From: Juglans regia
Lineage: Eukaryota > Streptophyta > Magnoliopsida > Fagales > Juglandaceae
DNA: 64,000 bases
Assembly (NCBI RefSeq): GCF_001411555.2
Contig: NC_049910.1
Span: 33,643,250 to 33,707,249, forward strand
Direction of reading: 5' to 3'
How positions within the stretch are numbered: the stretch's first letter is position 1; each line of letters starts with the position of its first letter. The notes under the pieces were generated by a model. It had not been told where the DNA came from and ran no database searches. It was given only the letters and a program-made list of their open reading frames with translations. The position numbers and the translations under genes are program-made. Shown here piece by piece: positions 37,965 to 49,584 of this stretch.

Positions 37965-39006
37965 ACAACATTTTTTCGGTTCATGACTATCCGGCCATTT
38001 GGTACATGCATGCTATATTTTCATGACACTCTTGCGCGCGCACATGACATATATATATATATATATATATATGTATAGAAAGATAGAAAGATAGATGCAG
38101 GATTTGTATTGTGGCACAATTTTGCAGTGGAAACTACATGTGCGTCAAAGCCTTGCATGTTTTACACCAATTCATCCCCGCACGACTTATGAAATTATAT
38201 ATGACTATGATTTTAAGACCACGTTGGGCTTATTACTGAACTAGCGATATCGAACTTTATATGCTTTTTCCCTCTTATTTTCCTTTTTATAAAGAATATA
38301 ACTACCAAAAAAATATAATTATATCAAATGCATTTGCAATGACACGATTTGTTTGCACAATATATATATATATATATATATGTGTGTATATATATAAGAG
38401 CCCTTCTATTCATATCATCCCTACATGACCACACGTGGCTGCACTGATTTTTTAATTTCTTTTCTGTTTTATTCTTGTTAAATTAAAGTAATTATTTTCT
38501 TTATAATTTATACGCCACATATTTGATAAGGAAAAAAAATGTAAAGAGTATATGGTAGAGGGATGATGATCAGAATTTTCTATATATTCATAGATCAATA
38601 TTTGGAGATCCCACTACAGCATTGAGTAATAGAAATTAGATCCCCACCTCTTGACTTCGTCTGGCCTGTATCCACCTGCAGGCAACGTCTTTTTCCCTAC
38701 ACCATCGGTGTAAAAAATTATCATATCATTGTCCTTTGGTTGAAAATGGGTCCGATATTAATTAATCTGGTATATTTTCCTGTGCTAGTACTTTTGTTCT
38801 TTCTGGTTGGTAGCCGGTAGCTAGCAGGCCTGGCCTGCAAAAAGCTCGAAAGTCGACAAGACCTCTGCGAACTCTTTAGTCCACACATGGCTTACAGTAT
38901 AACAGTAGTCATGCTGCATGCATGGATCAGCTGGAAGAAACTTTTGCTTTATGCTTTTTTTTTTTCTTTTCTTTTTACTATAAGAGATCTAGATGTTGAT
39001 GGATGC

Positions 39007-39130
39007 TTAGGAAGCAAAGAAAGCGATGTTGGTGTGGTTCAATCCGATGACGGATTTACGTGTGAAAGTCGTAAAAGACGATCTCAGATTGAGCCGCGCC
39101 AATATCACTTTCAATATCATGAGTTCCTAT
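39007..39130 (+). ncRNA. MIR171: MIR171 precursor hairpin
   Basis: The 3' arm (39089-39109) carries a 21-nt miR171 sequence beginning TTGAGCCGCGCCAATATC. The 5' arm (39024-39044) carries its star strand, CGATGTTGGTGTGGTTCAAT plus C. Pairing is complete apart from G-U pairs and one end mismatch, and leaves 2-nt 3' overhangs at both ends, as Dicer-like cleavage requires. The stem extends below through GAAAG/CTTTC and TAGGAA/TTCCTA. miR171 directs cleavage of HAM/SCL6-type GRAS transcription factor mRNAs, controlling meristem and shoot branching. An open frame across it (38887-39192) is coincidental. Expression is not shown by sequence alone. Confidence 0.92.
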
Positions 39131-40455
39131 ATCCCTTTCTTTTCTTCTCTTCTCTCCCTTTAGTTTCTTTCGACAACTTGGTTAATTTATAAGCTGATAT
39201 TATTCAGTCTTTCATTTTTCTTAATATATATGCCATGCGTTTTGTAAAACCTCTCAGCTACTTAAAGCTAGCAGTTAGTATTTCTGTAGGAAAATTCAAC
39301 GTTTTTGAACCATATTTATTGAGGTCGCAGTACAACTACTGAAGAATTGGCAAAGGTATTTCGCTAGACCTAAGTTAATAATCTCGTCCCTTTAGTGTTT
39401 CCTCGTATCAGCTAGCTTGTTGTGTCAAAACCATGCCACCATGTGTTTGTACAAAATTACAAACACTCAACAAAACAACCTCTCTATCTCTCAAATAAAC
39501 CACTTCTCTTTATTTCCCCACTCTGATTCTTTACAAATGATCTCCTTTTATAGGAGAAACATAGGAGACAAATGGCCATAATTTTCGACTAAAAGATTGA
39601 GGGCTGCAGCAGCTAATCTTGAATATTGGAGGGGCTCCAACAGCTATCTTGGACCAGCAGCTTCTCTTGGTGGGTGAGAGGCTGCATGGTCGGATTTACA
39701 CTTGGGTGGATTTCAACATAGCTAGCATTTAATATTGCTGTTTTCGCTCCAAGCTGCAGTAGTACTTCCGTTTCAAAGAAAAAAGGTACGTTGTAATATT
39801 ATGTACATACAGAACTTTCTAAAGTAGAAAATCTCTGTACATGATCTGCTCTCTTGGCTCTTCAGCTGTGGAGCAATGGACTTCATGTAATTCATGTTGA
39901 TGTTGAGAGTATCTTCGGAGCAATCAAATCATTGAATAGCTAGCTGCATGCATGGGTGATCATTAAATTTATGCATCATGTGTTTTGACGGACACTTTTG
40001 GTCGGGTATATATATATATAGATTATAATAATATATATATATATATATATATAAATGCCACAATTAATATAAGCAATTGCTTTTTAATAGCCTTTACCAG
40101 ACAGGGTGGCGTCAAAAAATAAAAAAAGGGTCCTGGATTATTTATTGGATGTGCACACCCCGGAGTACACATGATTATACGTACGTACGTACGTGATATG
40201 TGGTGGTGCTGTCTGCCGTACGTAGGAGTCTGGCCGGCCGTGTCACGTACCACATACCTTTTTTACTTTTTGTGTGTCGTGTGTGTGTGAAACGGCTGCG
40301 AGAAAATGTGCTCTGTCCATGACCCGATCGCGCGAGAAGCACTATTCAGTGAAATGTTTGTCCAAATCGAAGTTAATCATGTTGGCCTGACACACACACA
40401 CAAATATATATATATATATATAAAGCTGCCTACTGTTGGCCGGACATATACAAAA

Positions 40456-40490
<35 letters not shown>

Positions 40491-40961
40491 AATAATATGT
40501 ATATATATGTATAGGTATATTTATATAACAGTCTCCGTCTTCAAAGACTAGCCATCCAACGAAGAAAGAAAAAAAAAAAAAAAAAAAACAGTCTCTCCTA
40601 CTCTTTTAACTTTTCTTATTTCCTTATAGTGGTTATAGAGAAATTAGAGTAGGGATGATCAAAGCCCTAACCCTAATTAACCATTAATAGCAGCAGAAGA
40701 GTTTGGTTTTGTTATTTGTTGATCTTTCTGTTGTCCTCAAATTCATCAAGGCCCTCTCTCGAGGGTTCTCAGAGAGAGAGAGAGAGAGAGGGAAAAAAAC
40801 TCTTGTCTATGCAATGATCTTAATTAATGAAATTAAGAAAATATTAGTCATGGAATAGAGTCATTTAGGAACGTCACATTGAGGTAAAAGTTAAGGTTAG
40901 GCTTTCAGCCGCAATACTCGATCCGAGCATGGGGTCGGACTTGCCGGAGGCATAGGCCGGA
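39131..40961. other. gene-free interval between MIR171 and the U11/U12-25K-like gene
   Basis: No gene seen. It holds the likely MIR171 3' transcript, (AT)n runs at about 40030-40052, 40405-40422 and 40470-40490, and a (GA)n run near 40770-40790. A single telo-box-like ACCCTAATT sits at about 40670. The last 300 bases are the promoter and leader region of the next gene. Confidence 0.5.
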
Positions 40962-41115
40962 ATGTGGCCCTCGGTCTCTTCACTGAGCGTTTGGAAGAGT
41001 TTCGCATACCGCAGCCTGCCTCAACAGCCTCTCAAGCTCTCTGTTCACAAATTGGATGGCTCCTGCTTTGGTGAATTAATGTTTTCTTATGATCCTCGTC
41101 GAATTAATACACATG

Positions 41116-41156
<41 letters not shown>

Positions 41157-42063
41157 CATGCAAAAGCATATAGGTAGGCACGTACGTCATTTCATGTATT
41201 ATGAAATAAGTGCATGCATGCGCTGCGTTTTGTATATAATTGTGTACGAAATACGTATTGTGAATTTGGATGACATTTCAATTAACATGGAAAATTTTAA
41301 TTTCAAGCAGAGTTGTTTGTTGCAAGGACGGCAACAATAGCGGAGCTGAAAGAGGAGGTTGAAGGTGTTTTCGGTCATTCGCCAGATCAGGATAGAGAAG
41401 ACGCTACGATTTCTTGGTTTGTACACTGCGATTTTTTGAATTATTATCCATGAAATTATTTCTTGGAGCGCACACACACAACGGGAAAAATAAAGTAATT
41501 GAACATGTTGGCCTGATGATAATTTCGCAATCGTGTAAAATGTCACAACTTCCATAAATTTGTTGAAGTTTCTTGAAAATTTGGTCACTCATCGTGATCG
41601 ATAAATTAAAACAATTTAAGGATAGTAAAATGAAATGAGATAGTTTTAAATAAAAATTGAATAAAATATTATTTTTTAATATTATTATTGATTTAAGACT
41701 ATAGATCCGAAACTCTGATCCTCTGATGGATGGTTCTGTTGAGTTTAATTAATACGAAAAAGTACTGGCAGCTTAGCAGAGGGTGATCAGTTCATTTTTG
41801 CTAATCAAACCAATTAAATACATGATTTTTTTAGTGAAGTTCTAATTACTTCCTGCAGCTTACCAGAATGTTTCTGCAACAACATGGTAAATTTTGTTCA
41901 ATTTTAAGTATTTAAAATTGATGATCTAGGACTGAAAATATATTAATTTGGTGTGCAGGTGTCTTGTATGGAGCCATTTTTGCTTATGCTACAAAGGTCG
42001 GAAACTAGTTGATGATAAAGCATATATCCGACTGTATGGAATCAAAGATGAGGATCAGGTGCT

Positions 42064-42108
<45 letters not shown>

Positions 42109-42951
42109 TATATTTCACTTTCCTCATGTTGGGAGTTAAAAGAATATATAAGTACTATAGTTTAATGATGTTTTTCTTTTCCTGATCATACTAGATCTGA
42201 TATTGCTAATATTAATAGGAAAATGATAGGGATCCCGCTAGGGGATCCCGTTCATTTTCCAGATTGCCTTTTTTTTTTTTAATTATTATTATTTATTTAT
42301 TTAGTGATTAAGAAAATTTTATTTAGTAATATTGTGAATTTTTTTCTTTTTTTAAAAAATATTTAAGAGTGTTAAAAAAATGATGTGGAAAAAAAAGTTT
42401 TAAATATTTTTTGTTTTTTTTTTTCACATAATTTTTGTAAGACTTTTAAATATTTAAAAAAAAAAGAAAAAAATTCACAATATTATGAAACAACATTTTC
42501 TTAATCTTTAAGTAAAAAAAAAAACAAAAAACAAAGGCAATAGGGAAAATGAACAGGATCCCCAGCGGGATCCCTAGCATTGCCCATATTAATATTATAT
42601 CTTCCATTAATCCAAACTGAAATATATAGACATAAGTACTGCATGTACATGCATTTCTTATATATGTTTTTGAGTAGTTCGGTAGGTTGATGATCATATA
42701 CATGATGAGGATCATCGTGATCATATGTGTAATATGCATGGTTATTAATTAATTGCTGCATGCTTAATTAGGTCTTGATGATGATCACCTTCTCGATCTT
42801 AATTGTTCACATGATCGGAAATGCATGCTAGCTTACTGCATATATATGTATTATATAGTACTATTCGCTAATAACTTTTTTTCTTTCTCAAAACGAACAG
42901 CTTTATTTTGTTCGGCATCTTTCAATTAATGGCCAAGAAGACTGCAGGTAG
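40962..42951 (+). CDS. U11/U12 snRNP 25 kDa protein-like (ubiquitin-like fold)
   Basis: Four exons, 40962-41070, 41311-41416, 41959-42058 and 42901-42951, join in phase to 121 aa. The sequence after residue about 18 reads SLPQQPLKLSVHKLDGS, then TATIAELKEEVE, SHFCLCYKGRKLVDD and YGIKDEDQLYFVRHLS. This is the order of the ubiquitin-like domain of plant U11/U12-25K and its paralogues. The family protein sits in the minor spliceosome U11/U12 di-snRNP. Plants have several diverged paralogues whose splicing role is unproven, and this one is shorter at both ends. All three introns are AT-rich, and introns 1 and 3 carry long (AT)n runs. An upstream exon or downstream extension through the donor-like CAGGTAGA at the stop cannot be excluded. 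Confidence 0.8.
41119..41153. repeat. (AT)n microsatellite in intron 1
   Basis: An AT run of about 35 bases within intron 1 of the U11/U12-25K-like gene, 49 bases after the donor. Confidence 0.95.
42068..42102. repeat. (AT)n microsatellite in intron 3
   Basis: An AT run of about 35 bases beginning 10 bases after the intron 3 donor of the U11/U12-25K-like gene. Such placement could affect donor structure. Confidence 0.95.
42222..42582. mobile_element. fold-back MITE with GGGATCCCGCT termini
   Basis: The left end AATGATAGGGATCCCGCTAG and the inverted right end AATGCTAGGGATCCCGCTGG are nearly identical. Complementarity continues through TTCATTTTCC, TTGCCTTT and TTAAGAAAAT into the AT-rich middle, so most of the 361 bp can fold on itself. 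It lies in intron 3 of the U11/U12-25K-like gene. The superfamily is unknown to me. Confidence 0.75.
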
Positions 42952-43004
42952 ATCATGTAGCTAGCTAGGATGCATGGATCGATCTCGCTGATCATTCACT
43001 TAAT

Positions 43005-43035
<31 letters not shown>

Positions 43036-43178
43036 GGAAGATCATCAAGGCCGCTAGCTAGGGCCGGGCCAAGCTGCAGTACGTACACATGTGCCTACGT
43101 ACGTACCAAGCTGTAATTGAAAGCTTTATTCTTGAAGATGCTAGCTGGAAGTTACATTTTTGTTGGGAAGAGCTTTAT

Positions 43179-43209
<31 letters not shown>

Positions 43210-43437
43210 GTATTTGTATGTATATATAGGCCGCCTCAAAAAATGGCTCTAGCATCCACCAATTAACTAGTACTGATGATCATGATTAACTATATATATA
43301 AGGTAGAATTTTCAATTCCGATCCTCAGTTTCTTACCCAATTACTGCTAATTATATACTTTTTCTCAAAGCCCATCACAACTGATCAAAAGGACAATTCT
43401 TCCTAAATTAAATATAGTACGAGAATTTGTAGACGTA

Positions 43438-43439
<2 letters not shown>

Positions 43440-43479
<40 letters not shown>
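43440..43479. repeat. (AT)n microsatellite
   Basis: An AT run of 40 bases. Confidence 0.95.
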
Positions 43480-43482
<3 letters not shown>

Positions 43483-43817
43483 TGAGATCTCTAGATAGTC
43501 GATCGAGAGCTGATCTCTTTCAAGATCGCATGCAGTACCTAGCTAGCCTAAACGTACGTATAGTTATTTAAGCTTTTTGTGTCGCTGAGTTAGGTCCTCA
43601 AGCCTGATCATGGCGTTGATCGATCATGCATGTACGACGTTCTATCTCCACTTTTCTATCTTCGATCTCTTTTAAGTTGGTAAAACCGTAAAAGTAGTAC
43701 TGCATGCAAACTTTAATCATGCATGGTATCAAAATGCAGGGGTTTTGATATATACAGCCCGCAGCCTGATTAATATTGTCAATATTACAATATTCAATAT
43801 GACTAATATTTGAGTTA

Positions 43818-43819
<2 letters not shown>

Positions 43820-43854
<35 letters not shown>
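43820..43854. repeat. (AT)n microsatellite
   Basis: An AT run of about 35 bases. Confidence 0.95.
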
Positions 43855-43856
<2 letters not shown>

Positions 43857-44373
43857 TTTCAAATGCACCTAAAGTACTCTCATGCATGTCCGTTATACAA
43901 AAGTAAATCAATCACATTATGAAAAAGTGTGAAAAACTTACTTTTTACAAAATACTCAAGTAAGCCTTGTGCATTTGGGTCTTGTTATACCTAGCTAGCT
44001 AGCTCATGCGCATTAACTCGTATTAATCTTTTACTCGCTTCATAATTTCCCTCCATCTGGTTGATGACATGATTACCTTAATTAATTTCCAATCTAGTTT
44101 TGGAACACCACCTTAAATTAATTATTGGGATTTGCTCAACAATGCTAAATTAATTAACTTGTTAATCCAATTATTATAATTACTCAATGAAAATTTAGTG
44201 AAATGGATCCAATCGCTAAACTGTAGATCAAGCTGCTGGTTGAATAGGTACTTTTTTTGTTAATTACAATTATTATATACCAACTTAAAAAATCTAATAG
44301 ATCAAAATTCCAAATAGAGAAACGTACAACATCAAAATAAAGTGAAAAACAAAAATTTGTTGACAAACATAAA

Positions 44374-44612
44374 TGTTAGAAATTATATGCGCGAGTGGCT
44401 TAAGTGTAACCTGGAAGTGCATATAGTTTGAGAGTATTTTGTACAGCCGACACATCACTTGTATTTTATTAGATAATTATGATAGTATAAATACAATGTA
44501 AAATAGAAACAAGTATTACTCTAGAATACATCAAGGAGAACATTTCTCCATTTTCTTCAACTTTCTCTCGGTTTCCAAAATTTTTCCTTTTTTTTTGATC
44601 TGTTTCTTTACA
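44374..44612 (+). repeat. copia 5' LTR
   Basis: 239 bp, TG...CA, with a TATAAATA-like promoter motif near 44490. It aligns with 51162-51394 throughout, with scattered differences and small indels. Confidence 0.85.
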
Positions 44613-44664
44613 TGGTATCAGAGAATTTTTATATATATTTTTTCTATCTGCTACGTCTCTGTTT

Positions 44665-45630
44665 GATGGCATCTTCAACATCCTCTTCTCTGTTCAATCC
44701 ATCCGAGGATCCTACTAGCTAGATCCTATTTCTTGCATCATGGCGACAATCATGGTACGATTCTTGTTTCTCAACTTTTATGTGGAGAAAACTATAACAC
44801 TTGGAGCCGTTCCATGTTGATGGCACTTAGTACGAAAAATAAAATTGGATTTATTGAAGGAAGTCTTGCAATGCCTACTAATTCATCGGATCCATTGTAT
44901 TCTTTATGGATTCGTTGTAATAACCTCGTTCTCTCTTGATTGCTTAATTTGGTCTCCAAAGAAATAGCTACGAGCATCATTTTTCTTGATATTGCCCAAG
45001 AAGTTTGGAGTGATCTCAAGGGACGTTTTTCTCAAGGGAATGGACCCTGAATTTTTCAATTACAGAAAGCCATAGCTTCGTCAGCTCAAGATCAAATGTC
45101 AATAAGCAATTATTTTACTCACCTCAAAGGTTTATGGAATGAATAGACTAATTACCAACCTTTACCAAGTTGTTCTTGTGGTGTCCTAAGAGCATCAATT
45201 GATTATTAGCAGCAAGAATATGTGATGAAGTTTTTAATGGGCTTGAATGAGTCATATTCACATATTCGTTGTCAAATCTTGTTGATGGATCCTCTAACCC
45301 CCCATTAATAAGGTTTTTTCTTTGATCCTTCAAGAAGAACATCAACGAGGCATTACCACTTCTGTTTTCATACCTGATGTTGTTGCTTTAGTCAGTCGTT
45401 CCACTGATGTTAAACAATATGGTAAAACCAGAGAAAAACCAATCTGTAGTTATTGCAAAAAGATTGGCCATACCAAAGACAAATGCTATCGTCTTCATGG
45501 ATTTCCACCAAATTTCAAATTCACAAAGCCAAAGTCAGACTTTGCATATGTTAATCAAGCCTCTGCAATTTCCTCACAGGAGGAAATCAGTGAAGTTCCT
45601 CTGATTCCAATTACACAAGAGCAATACTAG
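44665..45630 (+). pseudogene. copia gag remnant
   Basis: It begins MASSTSS and changes frame near 44720. It continues with GENYNTWSRSMLMALSTKNK, the classic copia gag N-terminal block, then has stops near 44937 and beyond. A complete zinc knuckle CxxCxxxGHxxxxC (CSYCKKIGHTKDKC) is at about 45452-45493. Not translatable as one protein. Confidence 0.75.
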
Positions 45631-45712
45631 CAATTGATTTTCTTACTTAATTCCCAGTCTTCTAAAGACAAACTCGAAAGCAGCACTTCTCATTCTGCTG
45701 CCAACATGACAG

Positions 45713-46369
45713 GTGACTTTACGCATTCCATTGTCTACTCCAAATTCACAACATGTTCCTTGGATTTTAGATACCGGGGCAACTAACCATATGGTAAATT
45801 CTACCTCACATTTTACTTCCTTCACTCCAGTGTCACATACATATATTAACCTTCCTAATGGCCTGAAGGTCATTGTCATTCACATTGGCACTATAGCCTT
45901 AACTGATTCCTTAATCCTTACTGATGTTCTTTGTATCCCATCATTTACTTTCAATCTCATTTCTACTAGCAAACTTATTTCCTCACTCAATTGTTGTGTC
46001 CTTTTCTTTCCTCAATACAGTTTTGTTTAGGTCTTACATGCTTGGTGGACAATTGGATGGGGTAAACTAGAGAATGACTTATATTACATGGCCTCGTCCA
46101 AGTCACAATGTACTGCCTCACCTTCCCTTGTTTCATATTCTTCCTCTGCTAAAGATTCCTCTTTTGATGTTAGGCACTATCGTTTAGGATATGTACCAGC
46201 TTCAAAACAGCTTCTTTTACATAATGCTAAAGATTCCTCTTTTGATGTTTGGCACTATCATTTAGGATATGTACCAGCTTCAAAACAGCTTCTTTTACAT
46301 AAACTCACTACCATTCGTCGCCTTCTTGCTCTTGCATCTATTCATCATTAGCATTTACATCAACTTGAT
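45713..46369 (+). pseudogene. copia protease / GAG-pre-integrase remnant
   Basis: The aspartic protease motif is WILDTGATNHM at 45757-45789. A GAG-pre-integrase block HYRLGYVPASKQLLLH follows, duplicated in tandem (78-bp unit). The frame then jumps directly to RT-type LLALASIHH, so integrase has been lost. A stop at 46027 separates the two parts. Confidence 0.75.
46148..46300 (+). repeat. 78-bp in-frame tandem duplication in copia
   Basis: The unit starting GCTAAAGATTCCTCTTTTGA occurs at 46148 and again at 46226, with a few substitutions. The period of 78 bp (26 codons) keeps the reading frame and duplicates the HxxLGYVPASKQLLLH block. Confidence 0.85.
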
Positions 46370-49029
46370 GTAAAGCCCGTGGCCCAGATCAAATATTGGA
46401 GTTTAACCTTAGGATGGGACGACGTCGTTCAGGTAAAATTTTTCTTTTCCTTGACTTCTTTTCTTATTTCCTCCTTTCTCTCTGCAAACTCACTCCCCCC
46501 CCCCCACCACGTATTTGACGGTTCCTTGCATATTTTTTTTTCCTTCTGTTCTTTTCTTTTTCTTTTCCTCTCAACCAGACCTCTCTAGATAGCCGCTTCC
46601 TCTCACATCCTCTCTTCTACTCTCTTGCAATTGTTAGTGTAATTGTGGTACTGCAGTGTGTTTTGGAAAATATTCAGTTTGGTACAGGTAAACCATTTTT
46701 TTTTTTCTGCACTTTGTTTTTCTTGGTTGGATCTGATGTATCTCACCCTCGCGTAACCACTCTCTGTTTTTCACTCACAAGGTTTTATTTTCACAAATCA
46801 CTGTGTCGTGCACCTTCATCCTCAAGAGCCTTGCGGGTTGTCATTGCTCACACTGGTAGGCTCCCATAAATTTTTAGTTTCCCCTCACTTTTGATTTTAG
46901 GTAAAACCCTCTTTAAACTTCTGTTTTAAATTCTCGATTCTCGTTTGTTTTTGAGTTTCTCACTCATCCCCATATTTTCTTCTAAAAATCTAGAATTTAT
47001 CACCTCAGTGTGTATTGCTAACGGGTTCAGTGGAAAGTGGAGTAGCACAATCTCATTTCGGAGTGCTACAAGGTAATCACGAACACTAGCTTTGGAAATT
47101 GATGTGATATTTGCACTGTTATGATATTCATGGATGAATTGCTGGAGTATATGAAACTCGGTTGGTTGTGTTGAGTGGTTGGGAATTGTTGTGGTAGGTT
47201 GGGGATTGGTTATGATTGGTGCGATAATGGAGTCTGTGAATGGGTCAAGTGACTGTTACACATTAGGACTTTTTGGGTATTGCTATTTGCAGGAGTTGTT
47301 TGTTTTGTGGACTGTTTAATAGTTTAATCTTACTCTATCTTACTCTTGCGAAGATGGAATGTTCTTAACTAAGTTAATTACGAGTGTAGGTATTAACGTG
47401 TGAGTAAATATTCTCTGTTATAGGTTATTGTGACACGACTTTATTACAAGCCCAAAACATAGAGATTACACTACAAGAGTCAGGTAAGCGGGGTTCCTAT
47501 ACTAGATTTGCATAAAAAGAAATGAATTGAGATTGATTTGTAAAAATGTGCATGTTATTTTTAAAAAGAAAAGTTGAAAAACAATCTCAGTATATATTTT
47601 GCATTCACTCATGAGATACGCATGAAAGAGAAAAGAAATACTTTTGATATGAATTGTGTAGACATGAACAATATTTAACATGTTTCTAAAATGTGCAAAA
47701 GAGCGAATATGATATCTGTGAATTTTTGTATGTATGATATAAAATGATTTGGGTTTGTTTATGATCAAATGGAAATTATATGAATATGTTCAACACATGG
47801 TTTGATATGATATGAATATGAAAAAACCTTTGGCATACTTATCTGTTTTTATTCTGATTCTGAATATGGTTCTGATATGATGATACTGGTTCACGTGATA
47901 TGGTTGGTATCAACATGATATGATATGAGTGCACCCACTTTGGAAACAAAGTGGTCTTCTATGTGTTCTTTCCTGTATGCACACTCGGGGCTCCGAGATT
48001 GAAAGAGGGTAAGTTTTACAATATGATACTGTCTGGTTTGGCCATCGGGGATAGCACAACCCTACCACGGGGGTTAAACATGATATATGATATGATACAC
48101 TATGATATGATAAGATGAAGATATTCAGTTATGTTATGCCAAAGTGTTCTTGAATATGAAAATGGTTTATGAAAATGAAAAGATTGAAATGTCGCTCTTA
48201 TTTTTCTGATAATACGTATTGAGATATGCATATGAAAATAAAATGTGTTGCTTCTGCATACCAAACTTCCTAAAAAAGAGCTCATATTTGCACACTAGTA
48301 TAGTTTTTCTAATTTTTTATTTTTTTATTAAAGAGCCGAAGGTCACATGTTCAATAGTGACCCCGTCCCAATTTTATTAATACCCTCACTTTTGGCAGAG
48401 AAATACAGTGGTTACATCCAGAGGTCTGGGGTTACAAATATAGAACTAAGCCCAAAACCAGACCTAAAAAATTCAACTTAATTTAACAACGGTACAAAAA
48501 AAAAAAAAACCAAAGGATACAAAACCGAGACCCAAAGTATTAACCTGCAATAGTTTTTTTGTTTACTGAGTTGTTGATAACTCACCCTTTATCTTCATTA
48601 ATTTTTCAGATGATATTGATAACCCAGCTGGGAGTCAGGAATAGAAATTGGAGCTTGACTAGAAATGGATAGAGGGTCGAGTACCTAAGGGTACCATTGT
48701 TAGAGGAAGAGTTTGAAGTCCTTTTTTATATTTAGATTTATTGAGACTTAAGATGTATCAGTTTATTACGTTAAGATTTAATTATGTTTTGGTTTAGTAG
48801 GACTTTTGGTTTTATCAGTTTGGTATGTTATCACTACCGAAAGATTGTGGATCCCTTGATTTATTATTATTGCAGTAAAGACTATGTGGAGTTTGTAATG
48901 TGTTTATATAGAAGATTTGAGATTGATTTTGCTAATGAAGTCTTTGAAGTCTTTTTTAGATGTGTTGGGAGACATGCTTGTAAGTGACATGTAGTAATTC
49001 TCCAACCCACCCGGGTATGGGGCGTTACA
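46369..49029. mobile_element. probable solo LTR (2.66 kb) inserted in copia RT
   Basis: The insert starts TGTAAAGCCCGTGGCCC and ends GGGTATGGGGCGTTACA, i.e. TG...CA with short inverted ends. It is flanked by CTTGA (46364-46368) and TTTGA (49030-49034), a 5-bp target duplication with one change. The copia codons for HQLDV and DVNNAFLHG are split exactly here. There is no gag-pol inside. Edges of the TGTAACGCCC type are common in Ty3/gypsy LTRs. The alternative is a non-autonomous DNA element with a longer TTGATGTAAA duplication. The interior has ATGATATGATATG repeats at about 47800-48120. Confidence 0.65.
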
Positions 49030-49034
49030 TTTGA

Positions 49035-49334
49035 TGTAAATAATGCCTTCTTGCATGGAAATCTTTTTTAGGAGGTTTACATGGTGCTATCTCTTGGTAA
49101 TGGTAGGAAAGGGGAGACACGTGTTTGCAAGTTGCAAAATTCACTTTATGGTTTGAAGCAAGTTTCAAGGCAATGGTTTAATAAGCTGTCCAATTTTCTT
49201 CTTGAATTTGGTTTTACTCAGTCTAAGAATGACTATTCCCTGTTCATTAGACAAATTGGTAGTACATTCTTAGCACTATTGGTGTATGTTGATGATGTTA
49301 TAGTGGCTAGAAATAACTTACAACAAGTGATTCT
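49035..49334 (+). pseudogene. copia reverse transcriptase fragment
   Basis: It encodes NNAFLHGNLF, a stop, then [21 protein letters not shown] and the catalytic YVDD motif ([14 protein letters not shown]). It ends abruptly after NNLQQV, where a second insertion begins. A gap of roughly 100 residues separates it from the RNase H part. Confidence 0.8.
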
Positions 49335-49584
49335 TGTGAATTGGTTTTGTAAATTTGTAGTAAGGAAATGTGTTTAATGAATTGTATGTTGTGTTTGTAA
49401 GTTGTGTTGTATGCATGCAATGTGTTTGATAAAATGTGCAAGAGAATCAAGAACAGAACACCTACGATTTTTGCTCTGTTGGCTCGAGTGAGGTGTCGAG
49501 CGCAAGTCAAGCGCACGTTGTTTTGAACATTGGCTCGAGCGAGTTGTCGAGCGCAAATTGAGCGAACCTCTCTGTAAGAGTTCT

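Larger units (their letters stand above)
33000..38999. other. gene-free interval upstream of MIR171
   Basis: No supported protein gene. 33000-33300 probably includes the transporter 3' UTR. There is a (GA)n run at 34508-34545, several (AT)n runs and a Helitron-like element at 36362-36850. A CT-rich, leader-like tract lies near 37540-37640. The last part (about 38600-38999) is the likely promoter and 5' part of the MIR171 transcript. Short open frames are repeat translations. Confidence 0.55.
42952..44373. other. gene-free interval before the copia nest
   Basis: No gene seen. It has several (AT)n runs (about 43010-43035, 43180-43202, 43440-43479, 43820-43854), repeated GCTAGCTAG and CATGCATG palindromes, and otherwise AT-rich sequence. 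Confidence 0.55.

Noticed and set aside
38680..38715. miR482-like TTTTTCCCTACACCATCGG
   Set aside because: No complementary arm was found nearby to form a precursor, and the match to the miR482/472 family is poor.
38887..39192. 101-codon open frame over the MIR171 region
   Set aside because: The conserved signal is the RNA hairpin. The frame has no recognisable domain and runs through both arms of the precursor.
40660..40685. Telomere-like CCCTAACCCTAA
   Set aside because: Only two partial units; more consistent with a telo-box promoter motif than an interstitial telomere array.
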